Position numbers and translations under genes: made by a program. The notes below the pieces were generated by a model that saw only the letters and a program-made list of their open reading frames with translations, was not told the DNA's origin and did not search any database. From Lachnospiraceae bacterium (GTDB taxonomy: Bacteria; Bacillota; Clostridia; Lachnospirales; Lachnospiraceae), in contig JAFRNR010000023.1 of assembly GCA_017430085.1 (NCBI GenBank), forward strand, positions 44,787-108,786: 64,000 bases of DNA, written 5' to 3'. The first letter of the stretch is position 1, and each line of letters begins with the position of its first letter. This document shows, one piece after another, positions 43,444 through 50,806 of this stretch.

Positions 43444-43506
43444 GGGGACGGTTCTCCCCGGGCTCTCCCCGGGCTGGGTTAAGGGGACGGTTCTCCCTGG
43501 GTTATT
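43434..43506. repeat. Family-A repeat pair overlapping the antiporter stop codon
   Basis: GTGGGTTAAGGGGACGGTTC (43435-43454) and GGGTTAAGGGGACGGTTC (43476-43493), each followed by CTCCC, with CTCCCCGGGCTCTCCCCGGG between. The first copy contains the TAA stop of the antiporter. The second ends 6-10 bases before the amidohydrolase ATG. Confidence 0.8.
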
Positions 43507-43511
43507 TTCCG

Positions 43512-45113
43512 ATGAAAACGATTTATTACAACAGCCGGATCTACACCGGCGATAAAACCGCACAGGCTTTCCTCGTGGAGGACGGCGTTTTCCGGGCCGT
43601 CGGGACCGATGAGGAGATCCTGCGGACGGCGGACGCGGACACGCCGCGCGTCGATCTGAAGGGGCAGTTCGTCTGCCCCGGTTTTATTGATTCGCACATG
43701 CATCTGCTGGGGTACGGCGCCGCCCTGGCCGGCGCGCAGCTGGCGGAGCACACGGATTCGCTGGCCGGCCTGCTCGCTTACGTGCGGGACTTTGCCGCGG
43801 CGCACCCGCCCCGTCCCGGGCAGTGGCTCACGGGCCGCGGATGGAACCAGGACTATTTCACGGACACGCGGCGCATGCCCGGCCGCCGGGACCTGGACGC
43901 GGTCTCCGCGGACATCCCGATCCTGCTCACGCGGGCCTGCGGCCACTGCTGCGCCGTCAATTCCCGGGCGCTGGAACTGGCGGGGATCACGGCGGACACG
44001 CCCGACCCGCCCGGCGGCGCCGTCGGACGGCAGGACGGCGAACCGGACGGCCTGCTGTTCGACAACGCCATCGACCTCCTGAAAGCCGCGCTGCCGCTGC
44101 CCGGGAAGGAAGACCTGAAAGACATGATCCGCCTGGCCTGCCGCGCGCTCAACGCCCGCGGCATCACCGGCGTGCAGAGCGACGACTACAGTACTTTCCG
44201 CGCCGTCCCGTTCGAAACCGTGAACGCCGCCTACCGCGAACTGGAATCCGCCGGCGAACTGACGGTACGGGTATACGAGCAGGCGAATTTCGCGGACCTG
44301 CCGGAGCTGCGCCGCTTCGTGGAAGCCGGCAACGTAACCGGCGCCGGTTCCGATCTCTTCCGGATCGGCCCGCTGAAGCTGCTCGGCGACGGGTCCCTGG
44401 GCAGCCGGACCGCCCACCTGTCCCATCCGTACGCGGACCGGCCGGACACCTGCGGCTTCTCCCTGTTCCCCCCGGAGCAACTGAACGAAATGGTGCGGTT
44501 CGCGCATACGCACGGCATGCAGGTCGCGGTCCACGCCATCGGCGACGCCTGTCTGGATGAAGTGCTGGACGCCGTCGAAGCCGCGCTCACGGAGCAGCCC
44601 CGCGCAGACCACCGCCACGGCATCGTCCACTGCCAGATCACCCGGCCGGACCAGCTGGAGCGGATCCGGCAGCTGGATCTGCACGTCTATGCGCAGAGCA
44701 TTTTCCTGGACTACGACAATCACATCGTCGTGCCCCGCGCGGGCGAAGAACTGGCCGCATCCAGTTATTCCTGGAAGACCCTCCTGCGCGGCGGCGTATC
44801 CGTCTCCAACGGCTCGGACTGCCCGGTGGAGCCCCCCGACGTCCTCCGCGGCCTGGAATGCGCCGTGACCCGGACTTCGCTGGATGGCACCGGCCCCTAC
44901 CTCCCCGCCGAAGCCTTCACCGTCGCCGAAGCCCTGGACAGCTTCACTATTCGCGGCGCCGAAGCCTCGTTCGAGGAAGACCGCAAGGGCCGCATCGCCC
45001 CCGGCTTCCTGGCGGATTTCACCGTCCTCGCGCGCGATCCCTTCGAGACCCCGCCCCGCGAACTCCACTCGATCCCCGTCACCGCCTGTTGTCTGAGCGG
45101 CCGCCGGGTCTGA
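43512..45113 (+). CDS. YtcJ-like metal-dependent amidohydrolase
   Basis: 533 residues, the normal length for the amidohydrolase_3/YtcJ group. N-terminal beta-sandwich strands (NSRIYTGDK...FLVEDGVFRAVG) lead to GQFVCPGFIDSHMHL, whose His-x-His binds metal. Later metal or active-site positions include RIGPLKLLGDGSLGSRTA, HAIGDACLDEV, HGIVHCQIT and the C-terminal SNGSDCPVEPPDVLRGL. These enzymes hydrolyse N-acyl or formamide bonds, but the natural substrate is usually unknown. The frame clearly starts at MKTIYYNSRIY, yet no Shine-Dalgarno sequence is visible; a palindromic repeat ends just upstream. Adjacent antiporter suggests uptake or ion coupling, but this is inference. Confidence 0.88.
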   Translation: MKTIYYNSRIYTGDKTAQAFLVEDGVFRAVGTDEEILRTADADTPRVDLKGQFVCPGFIDSHMHLLGYGAALAGAQLAEHTDSLAGLLAYVRDFAAAHPPRPGQWLTGRGWNQDYFTDTRRMPGRRDLDAVSADIPILLTRACGHCCAVNSRALELAGITADTPDPPGGAVGRQDGEPDGLLFDNAIDLLKAALPLPGKEDLKDMIRLACRALNARGITGVQSDDYSTFRAVPFETVNAAYRELESAGELTVRVYEQANFADLPELRRFVEAGNVTGAGSDLFRIGPLKLLGDGSLGSRTAHLSHPYADRPDTCGFSLFPPEQLNEMVRFAHTHGMQVAVHAIGDACLDEVLDAVEAALTEQPRADHRHGIVHCQITRPDQLERIRQLDLHVYAQSIFLDYDNHIVVPRAGEELAASSYSWKTLLRGGVSVSNGSDCPVEPPDVLRGLECAVTRTSLDGTGPYLPAEAFTVAEALDSFTIRGAEASFEEDRKGRIAPGFLADFTVLARDPFETPPRELHSIPVTACCLSGRRV

Positions 45114-45130
45114 TCAGGCCGCCGCGCCCC

Positions 45131-45299
45131 GGGTGGGTTACGGGGACGGTTCTCCCCGGGCGATTTTTCTCCGCAATCAAAAAAACCTGACAAGGGGACG
45201 GTTCCTTTGTCAGGTTTTTTGATGATGGGGCGTGCGATGACAGGGGACGCACCTCTGTCATCTTTGCTGCACGATGACAGGGGACGCACCTCTGTCATC
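45131..45299. repeat. Cluster of four family-A palindromes, including a two-way terminator
   Basis: 45132-45160: GGGTGGGTTACGGGGACGGT copy. 45181-45219: arms AAAAACCTGACAA/TTGTCAGGTTTTT around GGGGACGGTTCC, with A and T tracts that make it a bidirectional terminator between the convergent genes. 45236-45262 and 45273-45299: identical copies GATGACAG / GGGACGCACCT / CTGTCATC, 37 bases apart. The 220-base gap is almost entirely repeat. Confidence 0.85.
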
Positions 45300-45333
45300 T
45301 TTCGCTGCATTGATGTCAGGAGCCTTACCGCTG

Positions 45334-46032
45334 TTATCTTTCTCGCGCGGCAGCCGCCTCTCCGCTCTCCTCCTGCGTCACTTCCCTCACATACGACATC
45401 GTGATCGCCACCTGCGACGGCGCATAGAACACCCATACCATAAACGCGATGATATCGCGCGCCGTCCCCGCGGTCACCATCCGCAGCGCGATGAACGAAT
45501 CGCAGAGAAAAAACAGCGTGATACCGATCCTGAACAGCAGCGGCGTCCGTTTCGCGGCGCGCATCCAGGCCGTGATCATATTGACGGTCAGCAGCGCGAG
45601 GTCCAGGGCGCCCAGCGCGGAAGCGATGCTCAGATTTCCGGTCCGCTGCAGCACAAAAATGCCGGCCGCGGCCAGCCCGGTCTGCAGGCCCGCGGACCAC
45701 GCGCACGGGCCGAGATACGCCGCATACAGCATCTCCGCCGCGCAGAACAGCAAGATCCCCGGCACGTACACCGCCTCCGTGCTGATCAGCGTCAGGAACA
45801 CGTCGCCGGCCAGCGTAACGAACAGCGCGTATGCCGCCAGGTTCGCCCGCGCGGTCCGGCCGCGGCCGTATTTCAGGTAATACACGAGTGCCACGATCGT
45901 GTTGAGCAGGATCGCCGCAAATTCCACCGCGCCGAAAGAGCCGGAAGGTATCCCCGCAAATTCCCCGGCTTTGGCCGCGATCAGAAGCATCAGCTCCGCG
46001 GTCAGATACAGTTTTATGTTCCGTTTTAACAT
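45334..46032 (-). CDS. Membrane protein, possibly YhhN/TMEM86 (lysoplasmalogenase-like)
   Basis: 232 residues with about eight hydrophobic segments. The pair LAGDVFLTLISTEAVYVPG and FFLCDSFIALRMV resembles the two Asp-containing membrane motifs of the YhhN family, which hydrolyses lysoplasmalogens or related lipids. A second YhhN-like gene at 50136 shows the same motifs more clearly (WLGDVLLM, FFLSDSSLF). The fit is weaker here, so an uncharacterised membrane protein is possible. There is no strong ribosome binding site before ATG 46032. The C-terminus is a charged tail (EEVT-like, ending AAAARER). It stands alone between palindromic repeats, convergent with the amidohydrolase. Confidence 0.6.
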   Translation of the reverse strand: MLKRNIKLYLTAELMLLIAAKAGEFAGIPSGSFGAVEFAAILLNTIVALVYYLKYGRGRTARANLAAYALFVTLAGDVFLTLISTEAVYVPGILLFCAAEMLYAAYLGPCAWSAGLQTGLAAAGIFVLQRTGNLSIASALGALDLALLTVNMITAWMRAAKRTPLLFRIGITLFFLCDSFIALRMVTAGTARDIIAFMVWVFYAPSQVAITMSYVREVTQEESGEAAAARER

Positions 46033-46094
46033 CTTTCGGTCCCGTAATAATGAGAAAGGAACGCATCAAAGTTTGCGTCCCTTTGTCAAAAATC

Positions 46095-46158
46095 GCCCGG
46101 GGAGAACCGTCCCCGTAACCCAGCCCGGGGAGAACCGTCCCCGCAACCCGGCCCGGGC
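46095..46158. repeat. Two tandem family-A repeats (CCCGGGG arms)
   Basis: GCCCGGGGAGAACCGTCCCC occurs at 46095-46114 and, after GTAACCCA, again at 46123-46142; GGCCCGGGC follows. The arms CCCGGGG match those flanking the copy at 45132-45160 in reverse orientation. The cluster fills the gap between the udk stop and the membrane-protein gene. Confidence 0.75.
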
Positions 46159-46170
46159 CGCCCGCCCGGC

Positions 46171-46785
46171 TTATTTCAAATGCCGCTCGATGCGCCCCAG
46201 GATCATTTCCAGCGCCACGACGTTTTTGCCGCCCTCGGGGACGATGATGTCCGCGCGCTTCTTGGTCGGCTCCACGAACGCCTCGTACATGGGCTTGACC
46301 GTGGTGAGCCACTGGTCCACCACGCTGTCCACGGTGCGGCCGCGGTCGCGGATGTCGCGCTTGATCCGGCGCGCCAGGCGGATGTCCGCGTCGGTGTCCA
46401 CGAAGATCTTGATGTCCATCAGGTCCGCCAGCTCGCGGTCCGCGAAGATCAGGATGCCCTCCACCAGGATGATCGGCTTCGGGTAAATGGTCACGGTCTC
46501 CTCCACGCGGTCGTGGATCGAATAATCGTACACCGGGCATTCCACGCTGCGGCCCTGCTTGAGGAAATGCAGCTGCTCGATCATCAGGCGTGTCTCGAAC
46601 GCGTCCGGGTGGTCGTAGTTCACCAGGCAGCGCTCTTCGAACGTCATGTCATGGTGGGAGTTGTAATAATTATCGTGGTGCACCACGGCGATCTGGTCGC
46701 CGAAATGATTGATGAGGTTTTTCGTCAGGGTGGTCTTTCCGCTGCCGGAACCGCCCGCGATCCCGATCACTAAAACGTCGCTCAT
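46171..46785 (-). CDS. udk: Uridine kinase
   Basis: 204 residues. ATP-binding P-loop GIAGGSGSGKTTLTKNL at the N-terminus, then HHDNYYNSHHDMTFEERCLV with NYDHPDAFET (substrate region), CPVYDYSIHDRVEE, ILVEGILIFADREL and RLARRIKRDIRDRGR (lid). It phosphorylates uridine and cytidine to the monophosphates in pyrimidine salvage. Start at ATG 46785 has AAGGAGG 6 bases upstream; an upstream in-frame extension is formed by a palindromic repeat and is not real. Promoter TTGCAA-17-TAAAAT lies just upstream, divergent from thymidine kinase. Length is normal for the family. Confidence 0.95.
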   Translation of the reverse strand: MSDVLVIGIAGGSGSGKTTLTKNLINHFGDQIAVVHHDNYYNSHHDMTFEERCLVNYDHPDAFETRLMIEQLHFLKQGRSVECPVYDYSIHDRVEETVTIYPKPIILVEGILIFADRELADLMDIKIFVDTDADIRLARRIKRDIRDRGRTVDSVVDQWLTTVKPMYEAFVEPTKKRADIIVPEGGKNVVALEMILGRIERHLK

Positions 46786-46811
46786 AGCCGGCCTCCTTGT
46801 CTGCTGCCCCG

Positions 46812-46840
46812 ATTTTAGCAGATGCGGAAGGCGTTTGCAA
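46812..46840 (-). promoter_or_regulatory. Promoter of udk
   Basis: TTGCAA (46835-46840), 17 bases, TAAAAT (46812-46817) with TGC before it (extended -10), minus strand, about 25 bases before the start codon. Confidence 0.7.
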
Positions 46841-46842
46841 GT

Positions 46843-46950
46843 AGGGGCCGCTGTTTCAGCGGCCCGGTGGGACAAAGCAAAACCCCGGGGGCGGAAAATA
46901 TTGTTGCACCGGCGACATGTTTTCGTAGGGGCCGCTGTTTGGGCGGCCCG
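46843..46950. repeat. Two family-B palindromes between udk and tdk
   Basis: GGGCCGCTG-TTT-CAGCGGCCC (46845-46865) is perfect. GGGCCGC/GCGGCCC (46928-46949) is imperfect. Both are preceded by GTAG. They sit between the divergent udk and tdk promoters. Confidence 0.85.
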
Positions 46951-46976
46951 CGAGCACAAAACGCAACCGGTTCAAA

Positions 46977-47005
46977 TTGAAATCCCCGGCAAAAACTGCT
47001 ATAGT
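46977..47005 (+). promoter_or_regulatory. Promoter of tdk
   Basis: TTGAAA (46977-46982), 17 bases, TATAGT (47000-47005), with TGC before the -10. The start codon is 57 bases downstream. Confidence 0.7.
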
Positions 47006-47061
47006 AATACCAACGACCGGAACCGCCTCGCCGGGCCGGCTTCCCGAAAGGACCGATATCT

Positions 47062-47634
47062 ATGGCAAAACTCTATTTCCGCTACGGCGCCATGGGCGCC
47101 AGCAAAACCGCGAACGCCCTGATGGTGCAATACAATTACATGGAGCGCGGCAAAAAAGCCCTGCTCTGCAAGCCCGCCCTGGAGAACCGCGACGGCGACC
47201 TGGTCCTCCACTCCCGCATGGGCCTCGAGGCCCCCTGCCTGACCGCCGAGGACCTGCTCTCCCGGGATGAGGCGTTTTACACCGGCCCGGACAAGCCGGA
47301 CTGCATCATCGTGGACGAAGCGCAGTTCCTGACCGCCGCGCAGGTCGAGGGCTTCGTCAAAGTCGTCGACGAATACCGCATCCCCGTCATCTGCTACGGC
47401 CTCAAATCCGACTTCCAGACGCTGCTTTTTGAAGGCTCCAAACGCCTCCTCGAACTCGCCGACGAGATCGAAGAGATCCCCACCATCTGCTGGTGCGGCA
47501 AAAAAGCCCGCTTCAACGCCCGCTATGCCGACGGCAAACTCGTCCGCGAAGGCGAGACCATCGTCCTCGGCGCCAACGAAGCCTACACGCCGCTCTGCCG
47601 GAAGCATTATTACGAGGGGAAACTGCACCCGTGA
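47062..47634 (+). CDS. tdk: Thymidine kinase
   Basis: 190 residues, typical for type II thymidine kinase. The P-loop region is KLYFRYGAMGASKTANALMV, then DCIIVDEAQFLTAAQV (DEAQF, Walker B), VICYGLKSDFQT, and zinc-type cysteines ICWCGKKARF with a later C in YTPLCRKHYYEG. The lasso region and Tyr-containing C-terminus are present. It phosphorylates thymidine in deoxynucleotide salvage, complementing the adjacent divergent uridine kinase. AAAGGA precedes the ATG. Its stop codon (47632-47634) overlaps the left arm of a terminator-like palindrome, after which the amidase gene starts. Confidence 0.95.
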   Translation: MAKLYFRYGAMGASKTANALMVQYNYMERGKKALLCKPALENRDGDLVLHSRMGLEAPCLTAEDLLSRDEAFYTGPDKPDCIIVDEAQFLTAAQVEGFVKVVDEYRIPVICYGLKSDFQTLLFEGSKRLLELADEIEEIPTICWCGKKARFNARYADGKLVREGETIVLGANEAYTPLCRKHYYEGKLHP

Positions 47635-47661
47635 TGACAAAGGGACGGTTCTTTTGTCATC
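47633..47661. repeat. Family-A palindrome acting as tdk terminator
   Basis: GATGACAAA (47633-47641), core GGGACGGTTCT, TTTGTCATC (47653-47661), followed by TTTT. The left arm overlaps the tdk stop codon. Confidence 0.8.
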
Positions 47662-47686
47662 TTTTCGCGCAACATGAGGTTTTGAC

Positions 47687-48469
47687 ATGAAACTCGCCCT
47701 CATCCAACTGCACGTTATCTCCGGCGATCCCGCCGCGAACATCGCCCGCGCCACGGAAATGGTGCGGGAAGCCGCGGCCGGACAGCCGGATCTGATCCTG
47801 CTGCCGGAAGTCTGGAACACCGGGGTCCCGTCGGATCCGGCCGTGCCCGGAGCGGATGAAAACGGCGCGCCGGCTGCGCTCGCGATACGGAAACTGGCCG
47901 CGGAGCTGGGCATCCCGATCGCCGCGGGTTCCGTGGCCAACCGCCGGGACGGCGCGATGCGCAACACTGCTTATGTTTTCGACCGCACCGGCTCCGAACT
48001 GGCCCGCTACGATAAGATCCACCTGATCGGCCTGATGGGCGAAGACAAAATCTACGCGCCCGGCGACCGCCCGCGTCTCTTCGACCTCCCCGGCCTCTCC
48101 TGCGGCCTCATGATCTGCTACGACCTCCGCTTCCCGGAACTCGCCCGCACCCTCGCCCTCGCCGGCGCCCGCCTCCTGCTCGTCCCCGCCGCCTGGCCGA
48201 AGCCCCGCCTCCACCCCTGGCGCACCCTCACCCAGGCCCGTGCCCTCGAAAACCAGGTCTTCCTCGCCGCCGCCAACTGCGCCGGCCCGTCCGGCCCCTA
48301 CGACTTCTTCGGCCACTCCCTGGTCGCCGACCCCCTCGGCCACATCCTCGCCGAAGCCGATGAATCCGAACAGATCCTCTTCGCCGACATCGACCTCTCC
48401 GCCTGCCGGGACGTCCGCCGCACCATGAACCTCCTCTCCGACCGCCGGCCGGAGTGCTATCAAATCTGA
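47687..48469 (+). CDS. Carbon-nitrogen hydrolase (nitrilase superfamily, omega-amidase-like)
   Basis: 260 residues. The catalytic triad of the superfamily is visible: Glu in LILLPEVWNTG, Lys in ARYDKIHLIG, Cys in GLMICYDLRFPEL. Also GSVANRRDGAMRNTAYVFD, and NCAGPSGPYDFFGHSLVADPLG near the end. This subgroup includes omega-amidase and other short-chain amidases that act in the cytoplasm on deaminated glutamine or glutathione products; the exact substrate is not determined here. GAGG lies 8 bases before ATG 47687. The TGA stop falls inside the left arm of the next palindromic repeat. Probably expressed partly by read-through from tdk. Confidence 0.9.
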   Translation: MKLALIQLHVISGDPAANIARATEMVREAAAGQPDLILLPEVWNTGVPSDPAVPGADENGAPAALAIRKLAAELGIPIAAGSVANRRDGAMRNTAYVFDRTGSELARYDKIHLIGLMGEDKIYAPGDRPRLFDLPGLSCGLMICYDLRFPELARTLALAGARLLLVPAAWPKPRLHPWRTLTQARALENQVFLAAANCAGPSGPYDFFGHSLVADPLGHILAEADESEQILFADIDLSACRDVRRTMNLLSDRRPECYQI

Positions 48470-48492
48470 CAGGGGGACGGTTCCTTTGTCAG
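48466..48492. repeat. Family-A palindrome overlapping the amidase stop codon
   Basis: CTGACA (48466-48471), core GGGGGACGGTTCCTT, TGTCAG (48487-48492), followed by GTTTTC. The TGA in the left arm is the stop codon of the amidase gene. Confidence 0.8.
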
Positions 48493-48545
48493 GTTTTCGG
48501 AAATCAAGACCGCGGAGGCCGTTGTTTCGAAGAATAATATGATAG

Positions 48546-48661
48546 GGGCCGTTGTTTCAACGGCCCGAATACAAACAACTCCCGACAGAGAAATATGTTC
48601 CCGGTCCTGAGTTGTGTTAATTAATCGATCTTTTTATCGCGGGCCGTTGAAACAACGGCCC
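48546..48661. repeat. Two family-B palindromes in opposite orientation
   Basis: GGGCCGTTG-TTT-CAACGGCCC (48546-48566) and GGGCCGTTG-AAA-CAACGGCCC (48641-48661). The first is preceded by TAG, the second followed by CTA, so the copies are inverted. A degenerate half copy (GGCCGTTGTTTC) is near 48518. Confidence 0.85.
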
Positions 48662-48680
48662 CTACAATAGCAACGAAAAA

Positions 48681-48757
48681 CAGGGCCAAATGGGACTGTC
48701 CCCAAATGGCCCTGCGTTTTTATAATCTGACAAAGGAACCGTCCCCCTGTCAGATTT
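48681..48757. repeat. Two family-A palindromes at the end of the DUF2804 gene
   Basis: CAGGGCCA/TGGCCCTG (48681-48688, 48707-48714) around an inner GGGACTGTCCC, followed by CGTTTTT. AATCTGACA/TGTCAGATT (48724-48732, 48749-48757) around AAGGAACCGTCCCCC. The second reaches into the stop codon of the DUF2804 gene and can terminate both convergent genes. Confidence 0.85.
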
Positions 48758-49829
48758 ACCAGCGGTTCTCCACATACTCGCAGAACGCGTACATGTCTTT
48801 GATCTCGAGCACTTTCCCGTCGTCCAGCGTCACCGTCCCGCTCCATAACCCGTGCACCTGGTGCGAGTGCATGCGCATGACGCCGACGTTGAGGTCGGAG
48901 TGGTGATCGTAGAACGGCTGCATGGTCATCTCAAACCGCCCGTCCCGCGAAATGAACTTCCACGGCTTCTCATACCCGTCCGGTTTCGGGAACGTTTCGA
49001 CATCGACCGGGCCGATCTTGTGTGCCTTGCCGTCGTAGAACAGGCAGGTCTCCGTCGCGTGCGATTCGTCGCCGATGCCCCAGGTGATCTCGAAGCCGAA
49101 GAGGTGGCGCGAGCCGTCGGGATCCATGAGCCACGTCGATCCGTTGCCCCAGTACCAGACCAGCCGGTACGGCGTGCAGACGCGGCCCCAGTCCATCACG
49201 CAGAAGCACTTGTCATTCGAAAACCGCCGCTCGACGCCCGGCGCCGTAAACGTCCCTTCGCAGGGCAGGCAGTTCTGCTTGGTGGTCATGAAATAGCGGT
49301 CCGGATGGCCCTCGAACGGCAGGACCGTGGTGATGTTCTCCTGCCCGGGCTGAATATCCATCGTGAAGTCCGCGCAGACGTCCCCCATCTCGAAGTACAG
49401 ACGCCGCGACGTTTCGCCCGTCTTTGCCAGGAACGTCGCCTTGCCCACGCGGAATTTCACCGTGTTCGGCTCGTCGCCGCGCGCGGGCAGCACATATTTG
49501 TTCTTCCCGCCGAGGAACGGCGACATTTTGTTGACGAGGATCTTATGGTTTTTCAGGTCCACCAGCATCGCGGAGGCATAGCCGCCCAGCGAGATGTTGG
49601 CGAAGTTGATCTGGACCATATATTCGCCGTCCGAGATCTGGTAAAAATCCCACTCCTTGCGGCGCATTTTGTGCTTCACGAGGCTGCGGTCGTACTGAAA
49701 GAGGCCGCGGCGCGCCCAGCCTGCTGGCAGCAGACGGCCGTCGGCAGAGAGGAGCGGGGTGGGTTCCGTATATTCGCGCTGTTCGCCGGGGGAGGGCCAC
49801 TCCTGCCAGCCTTTGTAGGTTTTTTCCAT
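48756..49829 (-). CDS. DUF2804 family protein
   Basis: 357 residues from ATG 49829 (MEKTYKGWQEW) with AGGAGG upstream; the in-frame extension further upstream is repeat sequence. Family-like features are the N-terminal ARRGLFQYDRSLVKHKMRRKEWDFY, the central CVMDWGRVCTPYRLVWYWGN and a C-terminal FEMTMQPFYDHHSDLNVGVM, within an all-beta-looking protein without signal peptide or membrane spans. The fold resembles lipocalin-like sheets; no activity is known. It is flanked by palindromic repeats on both sides and is apparently monocistronic with a long (about 230-base) repeat-containing leader from an extended -10 at 50066-50074. Assignment to the family is fairly secure; function is unknown. Confidence 0.8.
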   Translation of the reverse strand: MEKTYKGWQEWPSPGEQREYTEPTPLLSADGRLLPAGWARRGLFQYDRSLVKHKMRRKEWDFYQISDGEYMVQINFANISLGGYASAMLVDLKNHKILVNKMSPFLGGKNKYVLPARGDEPNTVKFRVGKATFLAKTGETSRRLYFEMGDVCADFTMDIQPGQENITTVLPFEGHPDRYFMTTKQNCLPCEGTFTAPGVERRFSNDKCFCVMDWGRVCTPYRLVWYWGNGSTWLMDPDGSRHLFGFEITWGIGDESHATETCLFYDGKAHKIGPVDVETFPKPDGYEKPWKFISRDGRFEMTMQPFYDHHSDLNVGVMRMHSHQVHGLWSGTVTLDDGKVLEIKDMYAFCEYVENRW

Positions 49830-49882
49830 ATCGTCCTCCTGTGTTTCGCGTGCGTTTCCGATATGTTTCGTGGACGAGGGCG

Positions 49883-50022
49883 TCCGTACATACGATTTTG
49901 ATATCGGGCCGTTGAAACAACGGCCCCAACGGGTTCGGCATCGGACGTTTGCCCGTACGGTTTTGATTCCGGGCCGTTGGCACAACGGCCCCTACATTTT
50001 CGGCATCGGGCCATTTCATACC
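49883..50022. repeat. Tandem duplication carrying family-B palindromes
   Basis: Two diverged units of about 70 bases. Each reads CGTAC..ACGATTTTGAT or CGTACGGTTTTGATTCC, then GGGCCGTTG...CAACGGCCCC, then TTCGGCATCGG. Palindromes are at 49906-49926 (loop AAA) and 49971-49991 (loop GCA). This occupies the leader of the DUF2804 gene, and no coding sequence is evident in the 306-base gap. Confidence 0.8.
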
Positions 50023-50065
50023 GGCCCATGGCATCCGCCGTTTCCGTCCCGCATTTTTCACCCCG

Positions 50066-50074
50066 ATTATATCA
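50066..50074 (-). promoter_or_regulatory. Extended -10 promoter for the DUF2804 gene
   Basis: TGATATAAT on the minus strand without a good -35. It lies back to back with the plus-strand promoter at 50083-50112. Confidence 0.45.
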
Positions 50075-50082
50075 CATCTTCA

Positions 50083-50112
50083 TTGAATTTTCCCGCAAAA
50101 TCGTGTTATGAT
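50083..50112 (+). promoter_or_regulatory. Promoter of the YhhN-lipid kinase-PhzF operon
   Basis: TTGAAT (50083-50088), 18 bases, TATGAT (50107-50112) with an extended -10 (TGTTATGAT). AAAGGAG and the ATG follow about 15-25 bases later. Confidence 0.65.
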
Positions 50113-50135
50113 GAAAAACGGCGAAAGGAGTCCGT

Positions 50136-50795
50136 ATGAAATTCCTGGAATACCTGATGCTGGCGGTGTTTTTTGTCTCGGCCGGGATCCATCTCTATGC
50201 CTCGCTGAAGCAGAATAAACCGCTGCGGAACAAGACCAAGCCGTTCATCCTGCTCGGCCTGCTCGGGTTTTATTGCTGCGCGGCGAACCCCGTCGTGCTG
50301 TTTGCCGTGCTGGCGCTGGCGTTCTCCTGGCTGGGCGATGTCCTGCTGATGCCGAAGGGCGTCCAATGGTTCACGGCCGGCGGGATCGCGTTCATGGTCA
50401 GCCACGTGTTCTTCATCCTGACCTATCTGAAGCAGACGGACATGGGCGGGATCCATCCCGCGGTGATCGCCGGGCTGGTCCTGCTTTTCGTCAGCGCCTC
50501 GCTGATCTTCTTCCGGTTTCTGCGGCCGCATCTGCCGAAAATACTGTTTTACCCGATGCTGGCGTACCTGATCCTGAACGGGCTGATGAACTGCTTCGCC
50601 TGGTTCCGGTACCTGACGCTGCGCAGCCCCGCGGGCCTCATCACGGCCGCCGGCGCGCTGCTGTTTTTCCTGTCCGATTCCTCGCTCTTCCTCGTGCGTT
50701 TCCACAAAAACAGCCCGCTGAAGACGCATTTCTGGGTCATGCTGACCTACTCGCTGGGTGAATTTCTGATCGTTTTAGGCCTGATCATGGGATAA
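50136..50795 (+). CDS. YhhN/TMEM86-family membrane protein (lysoplasmalogenase-like)
   Basis: 219 residues, about eight membrane segments. The two family motifs are visible: LAFSWLGDVLLMPKGVQWF (Gly-Asp) and LLFFLSDSSLFLVRF (Ser-Asp), plus FMVSHVFFILTYLKQ. Members hydrolyse the vinyl-ether bond of lysoplasmalogens in animals and are thought to act on related lipids in bacteria; many anaerobic Clostridia make plasmalogens, which fits. AAAGGAG precedes ATG 50136. A diacylglycerol-kinase-type gene starts 11 bases after its stop, supporting a lipid role. Confidence 0.8.
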   Translation: MKFLEYLMLAVFFVSAGIHLYASLKQNKPLRNKTKPFILLGLLGFYCCAANPVVLFAVLALAFSWLGDVLLMPKGVQWFTAGGIAFMVSHVFFILTYLKQTDMGGIHPAVIAGLVLLFVSASLIFFRFLRPHLPKILFYPMLAYLILNGLMNCFAWFRYLTLRSPAGLITAAGALLFFLSDSSLFLVRFHKNSPLKTHFWVMLTYSLGEFLIVLGLIMG

Positions 50796-50806
50796 GGAGG
50801 TCCGAT

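Noticed and set aside
41851..43563. Long minus-strand frame opposite the antiporter
   Set aside because: His/Asp/Arg-rich shadow of a membrane protein gene with no ribosome binding site; the plus-strand product has clear family motifs.
45181..45299. Possible CRISPR or attachment site
   Set aside because: Palindromes with varied arms and no unique spacers; no integrase or cas gene nearby. They fit the dispersed family-A repeat.
46786..46959. N-terminal extension of uridine kinase
   Set aside because: It consists of translated family-B repeat; the true ATG at 46785 has AAGGAGG and the standard family N-terminus.
49830..49985. N-terminal extension of the DUF2804 protein
   Set aside because: Translated repeat sequence upstream of a good ribosome binding site and ATG at 49829.
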